This document shows, piece after piece, positions 1 to 9,014 of a stretch of 38,226 nucleotides of DNA; position 1 is the stretch's first letter; the number at the start of each line of letters is the position of its first letter. Under the pieces are notes generated by a model that did no database searches, was not told the DNA's origin, and saw only the letters and a list, made by a program, of their open reading frames with translations. The position numbers and the translations under genes were made by a program. The DNA comes from Candidatus Rifleibacteriota bacterium (GTDB taxonomy: Bacteria > Muiribacteriota > Ozemobacteria > Ozemobacterales > Ozemobacteraceae): assembly GCA_015233155.1 (NCBI GenBank), contig JADFYG010000059.1, forward strand, positions 1-38,226, given 5' to 3'.

Positions 1-101
1 TTTTGAGCATCTCTCTTTTTGAAAAGAACCCCATTCAATCGCTGTTTTCCGACCTTGTACTCCCCGATTCAGAGGCTGGTACACCAAAACAGCCCTGTTT
101 A
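1..101. other. Window edge downstream of response regulator, no gene recognised
   Basis: This stretch lies 3' of the response regulator on the minus strand. I see no convincing ORF, hairpin or promoter. In a normal OmpR-family gene this DNA would still encode the last dozen residues of the winged helix (the T-V-R-G-x-G-Y strand), but no frame here gives that motif clearly. Confidence 0.4.
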
Positions 102-737
102 TCATGGTCTTAAACCGGACAGTAGTGGTTCATCAACACTAATTCTCAATCTGCGGATATGCACATCGACCACATTCGTTTCTCCCTGGAAATTCATTTC
201 CCACACTTGTTCAGCGATATATGTACGGGAAAGAGTCTCCCCGGCCCGTCGCGCCAGGAGGCTCAACAAGGCAAACTCCTTGGGGCGAAGATCGATCTGT
301 TTCCCCCCCCTCGTGGCCTTGTGGCGAAGTAAATCGATTTCCAGGTCCGCGATGCGAAGCGTATCCGAGCGATGACTTGCCGAACGCCGCAATAATGCAC
401 GCAAACGAGCCAGCAATTCGGAAAAGGCAAATGGCTTGACCAGATAATCGTCCGCGCCAAGATCAAAGCCTTTCAGACGATCCTCGACTTTATCCCGGGC
501 AGTGAGAAAAATGACCGGTGTCGATTTCCCACGCTTTCTCAAGTCTTCCAGGACTTCCCATCCGTCTTTTTCAGGCAGCATCACATCGAGAATGACAATA
601 TCGAATTCAGTGGATGACAAAAGATGGATAGCCGTTTCCCCATCCGCCGCCTGATCCACGACAAAACCGTTCTCCGTCAATCCCTTTTGCAGAAATAGAA
701 ACGTGTTTTTGTCGTCCTCGGCAACAAGGATTTTCAT
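102..737 (-). CDS. OmpR/PhoB-family response regulator with atypical C-terminus
   Basis: A two-component transcription regulator, expected to be phosphorylated by a histidine kinase and to bind DNA as a dimer. The receiver domain (about residues 1-115) has the acidic pair D8/D9, phosphoacceptor D51 (ILDVMLP), T79 (FLTARD) and K101 (VKPF). The winged helix (about 127-199) contains LRPKEFALLSLL and the recognition-helix signature NVVDVHIRRLR. The protein is 211 residues, roughly a dozen shorter than usual. After VDEP it runs into an unrelated tail and stops, and the final beta-hairpin (T-V-R-G-x-G-Y) is missing. That could be a frameshift, real decay or an assembly error near the window edge. 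Its ATG overlaps the TGA of the upstream protease gene (ATGA), so the two are translationally coupled. No kinase is visible in the window. Confidence 0.88.
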   Translation of the reverse strand: MKILVAEDDKNTFLFLQKGLTENGFVVDQAADGETAIHLLSSTEFDIVILDVMLPEKDGWEVLEDLRKRGKSTPVIFLTARDKVEDRLKGFDLGADDYLVKPFAFSELLARLRALLRRSASHRSDTLRIADLEIDLLRHKATRGGKQIDLRPKEFALLSLLARRAGETLSRTYIAEQVWEMNFQGETNVVDVHIRRLRISVDEPLLSGLRP

Positions 738-3700
738 GGCAGGGTCGTGAAGCTCAGGATCGGTGATTTGGCTATATTTCCGGATGTGTCGCTAGAAACA
801 GCCTGGTAATAATACAGCGTGTTTGTCGACAATCCCGTCAGGCCAACCTCATGAGAACTGACATATCCATCGGCGGTCCCGGACAGCGTGAGAGTGGCTG
901 TAGAAAGGCCATAGTCTACGCGACTGTCGGTGTCCCCGTCAGTGATCCAGGTGATCTTTGCCGTGTCAGTGGCGATTTCCGTCGCCTTCGTATTGAATAT
1001 GAAAACATCCAGCGTCTTGAAAGTCAGATCCGACGAAGCTGAAGCGTTGCCCCACTTATCCAGGGATTTCACCCGATAATGATATGTCAGATTCGGGTTC
1101 AAACCCGTAATTAACGCAGAATGCGATGAAACCAGGCTGGTGTCGATTGTACTCGATGCGCCATACGATGACGTGACACCCCATTCGACTTGTGAAGTCG
1201 AGTTTTCATCAGTGTTCCATATAATGACCGCCGTAGAACTCCCGACTTCCGTCGCCGCCGGCTGGGTAATGACAGGCCCCGTCAGATCAGGCGTCGTGAA
1301 AAAGTCTATCGGAGAAACAGCGGTTCCTCCAGACAAATCAACTGACAGAACCTGGTAGTAATATATTGTGTCCGGTTTCAACCCTGTCAGATTCACCGCA
1401 TGCGACTTGACCGTATCGGAACCTACCGCCGTTGCTGAACCGAGCGCCTGGGTTAAGCCGTAAAAGACCTGAGAATTAGAAATTTTTCCAGTCAGCCATG
1501 TCATTGTCACACTTGTTTCACGAAGATTCTGAGCGCCAACCGAAGTGATGAAGAAAGGAATATTCGGCGTCGCAAAGCTGTACATTCCACTGACGGCTTC
1601 ATTTCCGGAAGAATCTTTCGACCTCACGCGATAGACATAGGCTGAATTGAATTCAAGACCGGATATCGCCACTGAATGCGTTTTTGTCAGTGTCTGATCG
1701 AGTGAAGAGATTTTCAGCAGCGACACAGATGTGCCATACTCGATCTGCGAGGTCGATACCTCATCAGACGTCCAAATGATTCGCGCCGATCCGGTGGAAA
1801 TGTCGACCGCGCTGATATCGGCCACTACCGGTGGTGTTACGTCAAGCGTCCTGAATGTGTAATCCCCGGAAACAAACTTGTTACCGGAAGGATCGACCGA
1901 TCGTACGCAAACATGGTACAAAGTATTAGACGTTAACCCGGAAAGGCTGACTATGTGGCTCAATACTGACGAAGACTGGAGAAGCGATGTCATACCATAT
2001 GCAGTAGTCGTTCCGTAGTCAACCTGGGACGTCGATGGCTCGTCTGTTGTCCATGTAATGGATGCTGTGGCGCTTCCAATGTTGGAAACAGCAAAACTTT
2101 GCAGTACCGGAGCAGTCACATCGAGCGTAGAAAAGATATAATCCGATGAAGAGGCTGTATTCCCGGAAGAATCGCGTGACACGACCCGGAAATGATAGGT
2201 ACTCGAAGAAACAAGCCCCGTAACTGTCGCAATGTGATCAGTCGTCATGGTGGAATCTTTGAATGGCAGAACCGCATAAGAAGTGGTGAAGCCGTAATCG
2301 ATTTCCGATGAAGACATTTCGTTGGTCGTCCATGAGATAGTGACGGAAGAGCCGGTCGTTCCACGCGCCGCAACGGACGTAACAACCGGAGGCGTAACAT
2401 CCGGAGTCTGAAATGTAAGATCATCCGTCCGCGCTGTATTTTTCGAGGAATCCGCCGAATTGACTCGATAATGGTAAATCGTTTCCGACTTCAGGCCGGA
2501 GATGGTTATGGCATGACTCTTCGAATAAGTCGCAACCTTCGCGGAAAGCTGGCCGTATACGAATGTTGTGCCAAACTCGATCGAACCGTCGGCACCTTCA
2601 TCGGTCGTCCACAGAATTGTTGCAGTGCTGCTCGTGATTGCCGTCGCGGTCGCTCCCGAAATTACCGGCGCCGTGATGTCGAGGGTTACGAAAGCCGAAT
2701 CAGTCGAAACGCGTTCGTTTCCGGAACTATCCTTCGATCGAATGCGGTAATGCCATGTCGACGACGAGATCAAGCCGTCAATGTCGACGGAATGTGCCCT
2801 CGTCAGAGTGTTATCGATACTTGTCGTATACCCGTAGCTTGAGGACAGACCATAATCGAGCTGCGACGTTGCGTCTTCGTCCGTCGTCCAATAAATTTCA
2901 GCGCTGGCTCCAGTGACGAGCCGGGTTCCGACTCCGGAAACAGTCGGAGGAGTTACGTCCGGAGTCTGGAAACTAAGATCATCTGAAACACCAATGTTTT
3001 TCGAAGGGTCGCCGGATTTCGCTCGAATATGATATGTCGTTTGCGACTTGAGCCCGGAGATGGTAACGGAATGAGACTTCGAGTATCCCGCGAGCGACGG
3101 CGATGTGCTTCCATATGCAGTGGTTAATCCATACTCGACCTGGCTCGTCGCATCTTCGTCCGTGGCCCAGATGATCGTTGCTGAGGTGCTCGTCATGTTT
3201 TGCACTTGAACGCCAGTGATGACGGGGGCATTCGGATCAGGAGTATTGAATGAACCCGTGTCGGAAATACGTTCATTATAGGAGCTGTCTTTTGAGCGAA
3301 CCCGATAATACCAGGTAGTGGAAGCCGTTAAATCCGCGATGCCGACCGAATGTGTCTTGGTGAGTGTCTCATCGAGAAGTGTCAGAAAGCCAAAGGCTGT
3401 ACTCGTTCCGTATTCGACCTGTGAGGTCGAGTTCTCATTCGTCGTCCAGAGTATACTGGCGGATGCGGGAGAGATCGACTTTAGCGTGATTCCGGTAATG
3501 ATCGGCGGCGTCACGTCCGGGGTCGTAAACGTCTGGACTGTTGAAGTCGCGAGATTCTTTGACGGATCGGCTGTGCGAATGGTGTAACGATAGGTTGTCT
3601 CTGATTTCAGGCTGGTCAGCGTTATCTGATGATCGATTGAGAAGGAGGGCTGGAGCGGCGTCGTGGAAGCGAGCCCTGAGGCTATTCCAAAATCGACCTG

Positions 3701-5746
3701 ACCGTTTGCCGGTTCATCCGTAGTCCATGTGATGAGCGCCGTTGAGCTGGTTATATTGCCTGCCGCGATATTACTGATCACGGGCGCGTTCGGATCGGCG
3801 GTCGTGAAGGTGGAGTCCGCTGAGACACTTACGTTCCCTGACGGATCGCTGGAAATAACATGAAAATGATACGTCGACGCGGAATTTAGTTTCGAGAGGG
3901 TGATCAGATGAGCCTTTACATAAGACACCCCGAGATCCGCGCTGAGGCCGTAATCAGTGGAAGGGCCATACTCAACCTGTGTCGTGGCCGGCTCGTCGGT
4001 ATTCCATGTTATGGTTACTGACGCCGGTGCAGGCGGCTTTACTGTGATGGAGCTGATTAAAGGCGCCTGGACGTCCAGTGTAGCGAAGGTCTGATCTTTC
4101 GAGATGATTTCACGATCGGAGTGATCCCTGACCCGCACACGAAAATGCCATGTAGTCGAAGCGGCAAGATCGGAAATCAGTACTGAATGGTCAAAAGAAA
4201 AATTGGTCACGAGAGGCGTAGATGATCCATATGTGATGGATCTTCCGTAATCCACCTGTGCGGTGGTCTCCTTATCGGTGGTCCAAAGAACGGAAGCCGC
4301 GCTGCCGGTGATATCAGCCACGGTGATGGAACCGATGGTCGGGAGATTCGGATCAAGAGTGTAAAAAATAGAATCGCTTCCGATCGCTTCCAGGCCGGCT
4401 GAGTCTTTTGAACGCACTCTGAAATGGTAGAGCGTATTCATGGTAAGGCTGGCAACTGTAACCAGATGTACGCTTGTCGGTGATGCCAGAAGGGTCGTGG
4501 AAGTGCTGTATATGGAAGTTAAGCCATACTCTACAAGCGCATCGGTATCTCGATCGGTCTTCCAGACAATTGTTGCAGTAGATGTACCTATACCGGTAAC
4601 AGTGAGATCCAGAATTAAAGGCGAAGTAGCGGGCACAGGGGTTGGAGTAGGAGTCGGTGTCGGCAAAGGTGCCGGAACGGACACATCGAACAAATAGCCG
4701 GTATCACGTGTTTGACCGTACATAATATGAAACAGGCCGTCTTCGCCCCAATATGGCGACCAGGAGTTCTTGGCAATCCAGCAATTCCTGTCGTCGTCAT
4801 ATCCGATCAGGAGTATTGCGTGACCGCCGACGAAGGAACCGGTCACATGCTGATATATACCCCCTTTGTAATAGAAAAAGTCGGTATATACATCCATTCC
4901 GCCGACGACCGGCCCCGTGAGCAGGGCCTGCTTGATGGCGTCCCGATTTTGCAGATAGCGAAATGATTTCAGCCCATACCGAATCGAGTTGCCTGGCGGG
5001 TTTGCAAAAACAGGAATCATCGAATATGGCGCCAGATCTTCCGTTACGATGCCTTGCCGGGTCAGGAATTCCGCGGCCAGACTCAGTGCCCATCCCCCGA
5101 CAGCCGGGTTCTTTCCCTGTGTCCCGTTATACCACAAATCCCACTCGGAAAGATCTATGGAAAGCGATGCATTGTCCGCAACAATTCGGTTGACGGCTTC
5201 GACAGCCCCGACAGCGGCAAACGCCACGCAGGTTCCGTAGGGTCCCTGATTGCGTATTGGAGTGATCCAGTTGCGCCCGTTTGAATCCGCCCACGAAAAT
5301 TGACGTGGTATCACGATCTGGGAAAGAGGCGACGGTGCCGAAGACAAGCCTTTTCTTATATCAGGAATGCGGCCGGAAGTCGCAATCTGACGAACTGCCG
5401 CATTCGTAAAAACCGAAACCGATGCCGGAAACGGCTCATCAAGCAGCCCGCATAGAATTTTGGCCTGCTCCTGGCTCAGATTAAGGGTCACATAAGTGTC
5501 CGTAGCTATCCATGTCGCCCCGGAAGCGACGTTAGACGCTATTGCCTTTTGAACCTCTGTCAGCGACGTAGACCATATCGGACGCGTATCCGGAGAAGGA
5601 CCGACCGGTGATATGTATACTGTATCCGTACCGCGACCCAGGCCACATCCTGCCAGGAACATGGCATAGACGGACATTGCAAACAAAAGCGTCAATCGGA
5701 AGCGACTTCCGATTTTTACCCTGGTCAAATCCGGATACCCCCGCAT
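734..5746 (-). CDS. Lipoprotein with papain-like (C1A) protease domain and 14 FN3-like repeats
   Basis: Predicted surface or periplasmic lipoprotein of 1670 residues. I chose the ATG at 5746 because it gives a signal peptide ending in lipobox L-A-G-C (Cys 34). The open frame extends to 5935, but that extension is encoded by a dispersed non-coding repeat. A C1A peptidase domain follows: oxyanion Gln 167 and nucleophile Cys 173 in NQGPYGTCVAFA, His 309 in GGHAILLIGYDDD, Asn 327 in AKNSWSPYWGEDG, so the catalytic set is complete. A Pro-Thr linker (about 358-376) leads to 14 tandem units of about 92 residues, each with the pattern W-x-T-D-x-(x)n-Q-V-x-Y-G and a later Y-H-x-R-V/I-x-S-x-D. This is typical of fibronectin type III or purple-acid-phosphatase N-terminal-like folds. 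Likely role: extracellular protein or polymer binding with proteolysis; the substrate is unknown. The stop codon overlaps the start of the response regulator. Confidence 0.85.
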   Translation of the reverse strand: MRGYPDLTRVKIGSRFRLTLLFAMSVYAMFLAGCGLGRGTDTVYISPVGPSPDTRPIWSTSLTEVQKAIASNVASGATWIATDTYVTLNLSQEQAKILCGLLDEPFPASVSVFTNAAVRQIATSGRIPDIRKGLSSAPSPLSQIVIPRQFSWADSNGRNWITPIRNQGPYGTCVAFAAVGAVEAVNRIVADNASLSIDLSEWDLWYNGTQGKNPAVGGWALSLAAEFLTRQGIVTEDLAPYSMIPVFANPPGNSIRYGLKSFRYLQNRDAIKQALLTGPVVGGMDVYTDFFYYKGGIYQHVTGSFVGGHAILLIGYDDDRNCWIAKNSWSPYWGEDGLFHIMYGQTRDTGYLFDVSVPAPLPTPTPTPTPVPATSPLILDLTVTGIGTSTATIVWKTDRDTDALVEYGLTSIYSTSTTLLASPTSVHLVTVASLTMNTLYHFRVRSKDSAGLEAIGSDSIFYTLDPNLPTIGSITVADITGSAASVLWTTDKETTAQVDYGRSITYGSSTPLVTNFSFDHSVLISDLAASTTWHFRVRVRDHSDREIISKDQTFATLDVQAPLISSITVKPPAPASVTITWNTDEPATTQVEYGPSTDYGLSADLGVSYVKAHLITLSKLNSASTYHFHVISSDPSGNVSVSADSTFTTADPNAPVISNIAAGNITSSTALITWTTDEPANGQVDFGIASGLASTTPLQPSFSIDHQITLTSLKSETTYRYTIRTADPSKNLATSTVQTFTTPDVTPPIITGITLKSISPASASILWTTNENSTSQVEYGTSTAFGFLTLLDETLTKTHSVGIADLTASTTWYYRVRSKDSSYNERISDTGSFNTPDPNAPVITGVQVQNMTSTSATIIWATDEDATSQVEYGLTTAYGSTSPSLAGYSKSHSVTISGLKSQTTYHIRAKSGDPSKNIGVSDDLSFQTPDVTPPTVSGVGTRLVTGASAEIYWTTDEDATSQLDYGLSSSYGYTTSIDNTLTRAHSVDIDGLISSSTWHYRIRSKDSSGNERVSTDSAFVTLDITAPVISGATATAITSSTATILWTTDEGADGSIEFGTTFVYGQLSAKVATYSKSHAITISGLKSETIYHYRVNSADSSKNTARTDDLTFQTPDVTPPVVTSVAARGTTGSSVTISWTTNEMSSSEIDYGFTTSYAVLPFKDSTMTTDHIATVTGLVSSSTYHFRVVSRDSSGNTASSSDYIFSTLDVTAPVLQSFAVSNIGSATASITWTTDEPSTSQVDYGTTTAYGMTSLLQSSSVLSHIVSLSGLTSNTLYHVCVRSVDPSGNKFVSGDYTFRTLDVTPPVVADISAVDISTGSARIIWTSDEVSTSQIEYGTSVSLLKISSLDQTLTKTHSVAISGLEFNSAYVYRVRSKDSSGNEAVSGMYSFATPNIPFFITSVGAQNLRETSVTMTWLTGKISNSQVFYGLTQALGSATAVGSDTVKSHAVNLTGLKPDTIYYYQVLSVDLSGGTAVSPIDFFTTPDLTGPVITQPAATEVGSSTAVIIWNTDENSTSQVEWGVTSSYGASSTIDTSLVSSHSALITGLNPNLTYHYRVKSLDKWGNASASSDLTFKTLDVFIFNTKATEIATDTAKITWITDGDTDSRVDYGLSTATLTLSGTADGYVSSHEVGLTGLSTNTLYYYQAVSSDTSGNIAKSPILSFTTLP

Positions 5747-5810
5747 GAAAAAAATAAGTCTTCTCACACGTCGGCAGAAATGCCCGCAGAATTGAATTAA
5801 AAACCGACGG

Positions 5811-5919
5811 AGGTACTTGCAATATTCACAAAACAGCACGCAGGGGCGGGTTTGAAACCCGCCTCTACAAATGTGCGATGCGTATTCACTCATGATTGCC
5901 GCATAATTTTGCAAGTTGC
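5811..5919 (-). repeat. 109-bp dispersed repeat, copy 1
   Basis: Read on the minus strand this segment matches 34884-34992 (plus strand) over its full 109 bases with only scattered substitutions and no length difference. Its ends carry a short inverted repeat (ACTTGCAA near one end, TTGCAAGT near the other) and its centre is a palindrome of GGCGGGTTT/AAACCCGCC (about 5843-5863). Both copies are intergenic. It looks like a REP- or MITE-like non-coding mobile repeat. Confidence 0.85.
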
Positions 5920-6106
5920 CCCAGTGCAAACGCATTAAAAACCGGGAATTGGCCTATAGCGCGGCTCTCGACACAACGAAGTGCCCGCACGGGAGAAACG
6001 ATGACTATGGTAGGGCGTGACCGCCGGGCACGCCGAAGCGCGAAGCGGCGCGCCCGGCGGTCGCGCCCTACCACAGAACTTTTAATGCGTTTGCCCTGCA
6101 AGTTGC
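5911..6106. mobile_element. Palindromic MITE-like element with flanking direct repeats
   Basis: A 15-bp perfect inverted repeat (GCAAACGCATTAAAA at 5926-5940, its reverse complement at 6080-6094) encloses a long GC-rich hairpin at 6008-6073. That hairpin pairs as GGTAGGGCG...CCGCCGGGC with GCCCGGCGG...CGCCCTACC, with about 30 paired bases per arm and few mismatches. The unit is bracketed by a 9-bp direct repeat GCAAGTTGC (5911-5919 and 6098-6106), which resembles a target-site duplication. There is no room for a transposase, so any movement would need one in trans. The left direct repeat coincides with the end of the 109-bp repeat, as if this element had landed at its border. Confidence 0.65.
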
Positions 6107-6115
6107 TCAACAAGA

Positions 6116-6144
6116 TTGAAATAAGATTGTATGCGGGATATAAT
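6116..6144 (+). promoter_or_regulatory. Sigma70-type promoter of the STAS-to-CHASE2 operon
   Basis: TTGAAA at 6116-6121, a 17-bp spacer and TATAAT at 6139-6144. It lies 40 bp before the STAS start codon and just downstream of the palindromic element. A purine-rich GAGGAG (6168-6173) sits 11 bases before the ATG. Confidence 0.75.
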
Positions 6145-6184
6145 TTGCGTCGTTTGTTAGTCACGTCGAGGAGCGACAATTATA

Positions 6185-6559
6185 ATGAGTGATTTTTCCT
6201 TTCAGCGTCATAACACGGCACCTGGAATATCCTGCGTCTCATTGAGCGGAAAAGTTAAGTCTGACAATATTGATCAATTCGACACGCTTTTCCAGGAACT
6301 TCTCAAGAATGAAAATAAAAAAATCGTTTTGGACTTTTCTCAAACCGAATTTATCAACAGCAAGGCAATCGGAATTATTCTCAAGACTCTTGGATCGCTT
6401 CGCAAATGTGGAGGTGACATGGTCGTGGTTAACGTCAGCCCGCAAATACTTCAGGTCTTCCAACTATTGACGCTCGACAAGATAATGAAGTTCTTCCCGA
6501 CGATGAGCGATGCGATTTCAGGGTTTCAGAAGCCCGTAATCCCTCCAGCCACCTTATGA
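6185..6559 (+). CDS. STAS-domain anti-sigma-factor antagonist (SpoIIAA/RsbV-like)
   Basis: A 124-residue single-domain STAS protein. The core KKIVLDFSQTEFINSKAIGIIL aligns with the SpoIIAA/RsbV segment that carries the phosphorylated serine; here Ser 59 (in N-S-K-A-I-G) occupies that site, so it should be phosphorylatable. In known circuits the unphosphorylated form captures a HATPase-type anti-sigma kinase, and a PP2C phosphatase regenerates it. This is the first gene of the operon and shares an ATGA overlap with the YkgJ-like gene. The last operon gene supplies both a PP2C and a HATPase domain, which are the natural partners. No sigma factor is encoded in the window, so the output is unknown. 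Confidence 0.88.
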   Translation: MSDFSFQRHNTAPGISCVSLSGKVKSDNIDQFDTLFQELLKNENKKIVLDFSQTEFINSKAIGIILKTLGSLRKCGGDMVVVNVSPQILQVFQLLTLDKIMKFFPTMSDAISGFQKPVIPPATL

Positions 6560-7116
6560 CTATTCCATGTTTCGCCTGCCAGAGCTCCTGCTGTTCGGCA
6601 TATTCCGTTCTGCTGAATTCTCGTGACATTATGCGGATCAAATCGCATCTCGGCTTATCTCCCAGCAAGTTTATTTCACCTGTTCCACTCGGCCATGAAA
6701 ATGCCAGTTATGAGCCATATTCATTTTCACTTGGTGATAAAAAGCGATTTCTCCTTGCAATGAAAATGCGAAAAAATGGCTGCATTTTTCTTCTTAAATT
6801 CAAGCAGGAAGAGCGGTGCGGAGTTCATTTTGCGCGGCCAAATGTATGCCGCTGTTATCCATTTTCTTTTGAGCATGGCCATGCCCAGGAAGTTCCTGAA
6901 AAGCTTTGTCCCTCGAGCTGGGAGTTAACCAGAAAGGGTGAAAAACAATTTGGCGACTGTTACGCCAATATGCAAACGGATTACTCAGCATACAAAGTTC
7001 GCCTGGATTCCTGGAACTCGAAAATATATCCGAAACTGTTAAAAAAAACATTTAAAGAGCGAACACCCGAACGAATATTCGAGAATCTGCTCGAATACTT
7101 GTCTGAAGAGGTTTGA
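6556..7116 (+). CDS. YkgJ-family Cys-cluster (zinc/iron-chelating) protein
   Basis: A 186-residue protein with the YkgJ/UPF0153 pattern: an N-terminal cluster C5-x2-C8-x3-C12-C13 and a downstream C-G-V-H-x4-P-x-V-C-R-C-Y-P-F motif. The family is annotated as zinc- or iron-chelating, but its biochemical function is not established. No signal peptide or membrane segment is visible, so it is probably cytosolic. The start overlaps the STAS stop by 4 bases and the ABC exporter starts 5 bases downstream, so translation is very likely coupled. The C-terminal third (about 120-186) is charged and has no motif I recognise. Its place in an exporter operon suggests a metal-dependent accessory, modification or sensing role, which is inference. 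Confidence 0.8.
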   Translation: MTIPCFACQSSCCSAYSVLLNSRDIMRIKSHLGLSPSKFISPVPLGHENASYEPYSFSLGDKKRFLLAMKMRKNGCIFLLKFKQEERCGVHFARPNVCRCYPFSFEHGHAQEVPEKLCPSSWELTRKGEKQFGDCYANMQTDYSAYKVRLDSWNSKIYPKLLKKTFKERTPERIFENLLEYLSEEV

Positions 7117-7121
7117 CATAA

Positions 7122-9014
7122 ATGAAGGCGGATGAAACCGAAATCGATTCGTCGGTTTGTCTTCATTGCGGCATGAAAATATCGGCGTCAGCGCTTTTGT
7201 GTTCCTCTTGCGGCTGCACAAATATAAATGCCAGAGCCTTTTTTTTCCAGATTGATACCACCAAGCTGACGTTTCATGAAAGCCTGAAAATATTAAAGCG
7301 ATTGTTTTTTCTGAATATTCCTTACTGGCGCTTTCAAGCTCTTGTTATAATTCTCACAGCCGCGATTTTCGTATTACATCTTCCCGGGCCTTATTTGAAC
7401 AAGGTTCTCATCGATCAGATCGTAATCACCGGAAGCAAGACGCACGTTCACCTGATTCTTCTGGCAAATCTTCTGATCTGCATTCTGATTTTTGCATTCT
7501 CCACTATCCAGAGCTATATTTCATTTTTCGTGGGCAGCAATATTGAGCGCGATCTTCAAAGGGACATATTTTCCAGATTTCAAAAACTTTCCATTTCATT
7601 TTATGAAACGATGCCGATTGGCGAGGTCATTTATACCGCCACAGGTAGTCTGGAGTCATTGAAACATTTTCTTTTGTATGAGTTCAACATCATTCTGTCC
7701 AATCTGTTTTTTGTATTCATGGGAGCGGCAATTCTGTTTTCCATAAATGTGAAACTGGCATTTATCGCCGTAGTTTCTTTGCCTCTATGGGCTTTTCTGG
7801 CACAGTATTTCAACGGTTTGCAGATTCCTATCGAGCAGAAGGTTCAAGCTCAGACATCAAAAATATATTCGGCATATTCAAACAATATTACTCACATAGG
7901 TTTGATTCGATCTTATTCCATGGAGAATCATGAGCGTAAGAAATTCTTCGAAATAATTGCTGAATTGCTTCAGATTTCAATTGAACGCATCCTTTTATTC
8001 AATCTTTCCAATAATCTTCTCGTTAAACTCACCATGGTGTCATCGGCAATATTGATGTGGGTCGGCGGACTGGCTATCATCAACCGGGAAATATCCGTCG
8101 GAGAGATGTTCGCCTTTACCAGCTTTCTGGCTTACCTCTGGACGCCAACCGACGCTCTGCTGATGTCATTTTCCAGCCTTCCTTCCTACCTCATAGCCGC
8201 TTTGCGTGTTTTTTTCGTACTTGATTCGGAAAAAACGAATCAGATCAAAGACGGCGATATGGAGTTGCCCGAAATCGAAGGAGGGATTGAATTTCACAAT
8301 ATCTCTTTCGGATATACCCCCGGGAAACCGATGCTTCGCGATATCAACCTGGTTATCCACCCCGGAGAAAAGATCGCTGTTGTCGGCTCGAGCGGCTCAG
8401 GAAAAACAACTCTCATAAAAGTGCTTCTGCGATATTACGATCCATCAGCCGGCTCAATTTTCATCGACGGTTTCGATATTCGAAACATTCGCGCGACTTC
8501 TCTCAGACAGCGCATCGGCGTGGTTATGCAAAATCAGTTCGTCTTTCCAGGCTCCTTCGCGGAAAACATACGATACGGAAAGCCGGATGCATCAATGGAC
8601 GAAGTAATTGAGGCTGCAAAAAATGCCAATGCCCATGAATTCATATGCAGCAATGCGGAAGGTTATGAAACGAAGATAGGCGGGGAAGGCGGAGTATCTC
8701 TTTCCGGCGGAGAAGCGCAAAGGATCGCTATCGCCCGTGTCATCCTGAAAAAAGCTCCCATCGTCGTGCTGGATGAGGCCACCTCCGCACTCGACAACCA
8801 GACGGAAGTACTGATTCAGGGAGCCATGGACTACCTGATGCGCGACCGGACATGCATCATTATCGCCCATCGTCTCTCGACGATCCTGGATGCGGACCGA
8901 ATCTGCGTATTCGACCATGGATCACTTATTCAAACCGGAACCCATGAACATCTGCTCGAAGTCGGAGGTCCTTATTCAGATCTCTATCATCGCAGGGTAA
9001 AAACGCATGACTGA
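7122..9014 (+). CDS. ABC exporter (fused TMD-NBD) with N-terminal zinc ribbon
   Basis: A 630-residue MsbA/LapB-type half transporter. Residues 1-35 form a probable zinc ribbon (C13-x2-C16 ... C27-x2-C30), an unusual N-terminal addition. A six-helix transmembrane domain follows (about 60-340; for example ALVIILTAAIFVL and LILLANLLICILIF). The ATPase domain has Walker A GSSGSGKTT (about 421-428), Q-loop VMQNQF, signature LSGGEAQR (about 527), Walker B IVVLDEATS (about 546) and switch His in IIIAHRLS, so it should be active. There is no C39 peptidase domain. Substrate is unknown; exporters of this class carry lipids, peptides or drugs. The next gene, a truncated HlyD-like adaptor, overlaps by 8 bases and points to export across a two-membrane envelope. 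Confidence 0.92.
   Translation: MKADETEIDSSVCLHCGMKISASALLCSSCGCTNINARAFFFQIDTTKLTFHESLKILKRLFFLNIPYWRFQALVIILTAAIFVLHLPGPYLNKVLIDQIVITGSKTHVHLILLANLLICILIFAFSTIQSYISFFVGSNIERDLQRDIFSRFQKLSISFYETMPIGEVIYTATGSLESLKHFLLYEFNIILSNLFFVFMGAAILFSINVKLAFIAVVSLPLWAFLAQYFNGLQIPIEQKVQAQTSKIYSAYSNNITHIGLIRSYSMENHERKKFFEIIAELLQISIERILLFNLSNNLLVKLTMVSSAILMWVGGLAIINREISVGEMFAFTSFLAYLWTPTDALLMSFSSLPSYLIAALRVFFVLDSEKTNQIKDGDMELPEIEGGIEFHNISFGYTPGKPMLRDINLVIHPGEKIAVVGSSGSGKTTLIKVLLRYYDPSAGSIFIDGFDIRNIRATSLRQRIGVVMQNQFVFPGSFAENIRYGKPDASMDEVIEAAKNANAHEFICSNAEGYETKIGGEGGVSLSGGEAQRIAIARVILKKAPIVVLDEATSALDNQTEVLIQGAMDYLMRDRTCIIIAHRLSTILDADRICVFDHGSLIQTGTHEHLLEVGGPYSDLYHRRVKTHD

Noticed and set aside
5747..5935. N-terminal extension of the protease ORF by 63 codons
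   Set aside because: It is encoded by the 109-bp dispersed repeat, is Cys/Arg-rich, and would bury the signal peptide and lipobox; the ATG at 5746 fits far better.
5886..6192. Arg-rich ORFs on both strands (R-D-R-R-A-R-R repeats)
   Set aside because: They arise from translating the GC-rich palindrome at 6008-6073, which reads similarly on both strands; no RBS or family.
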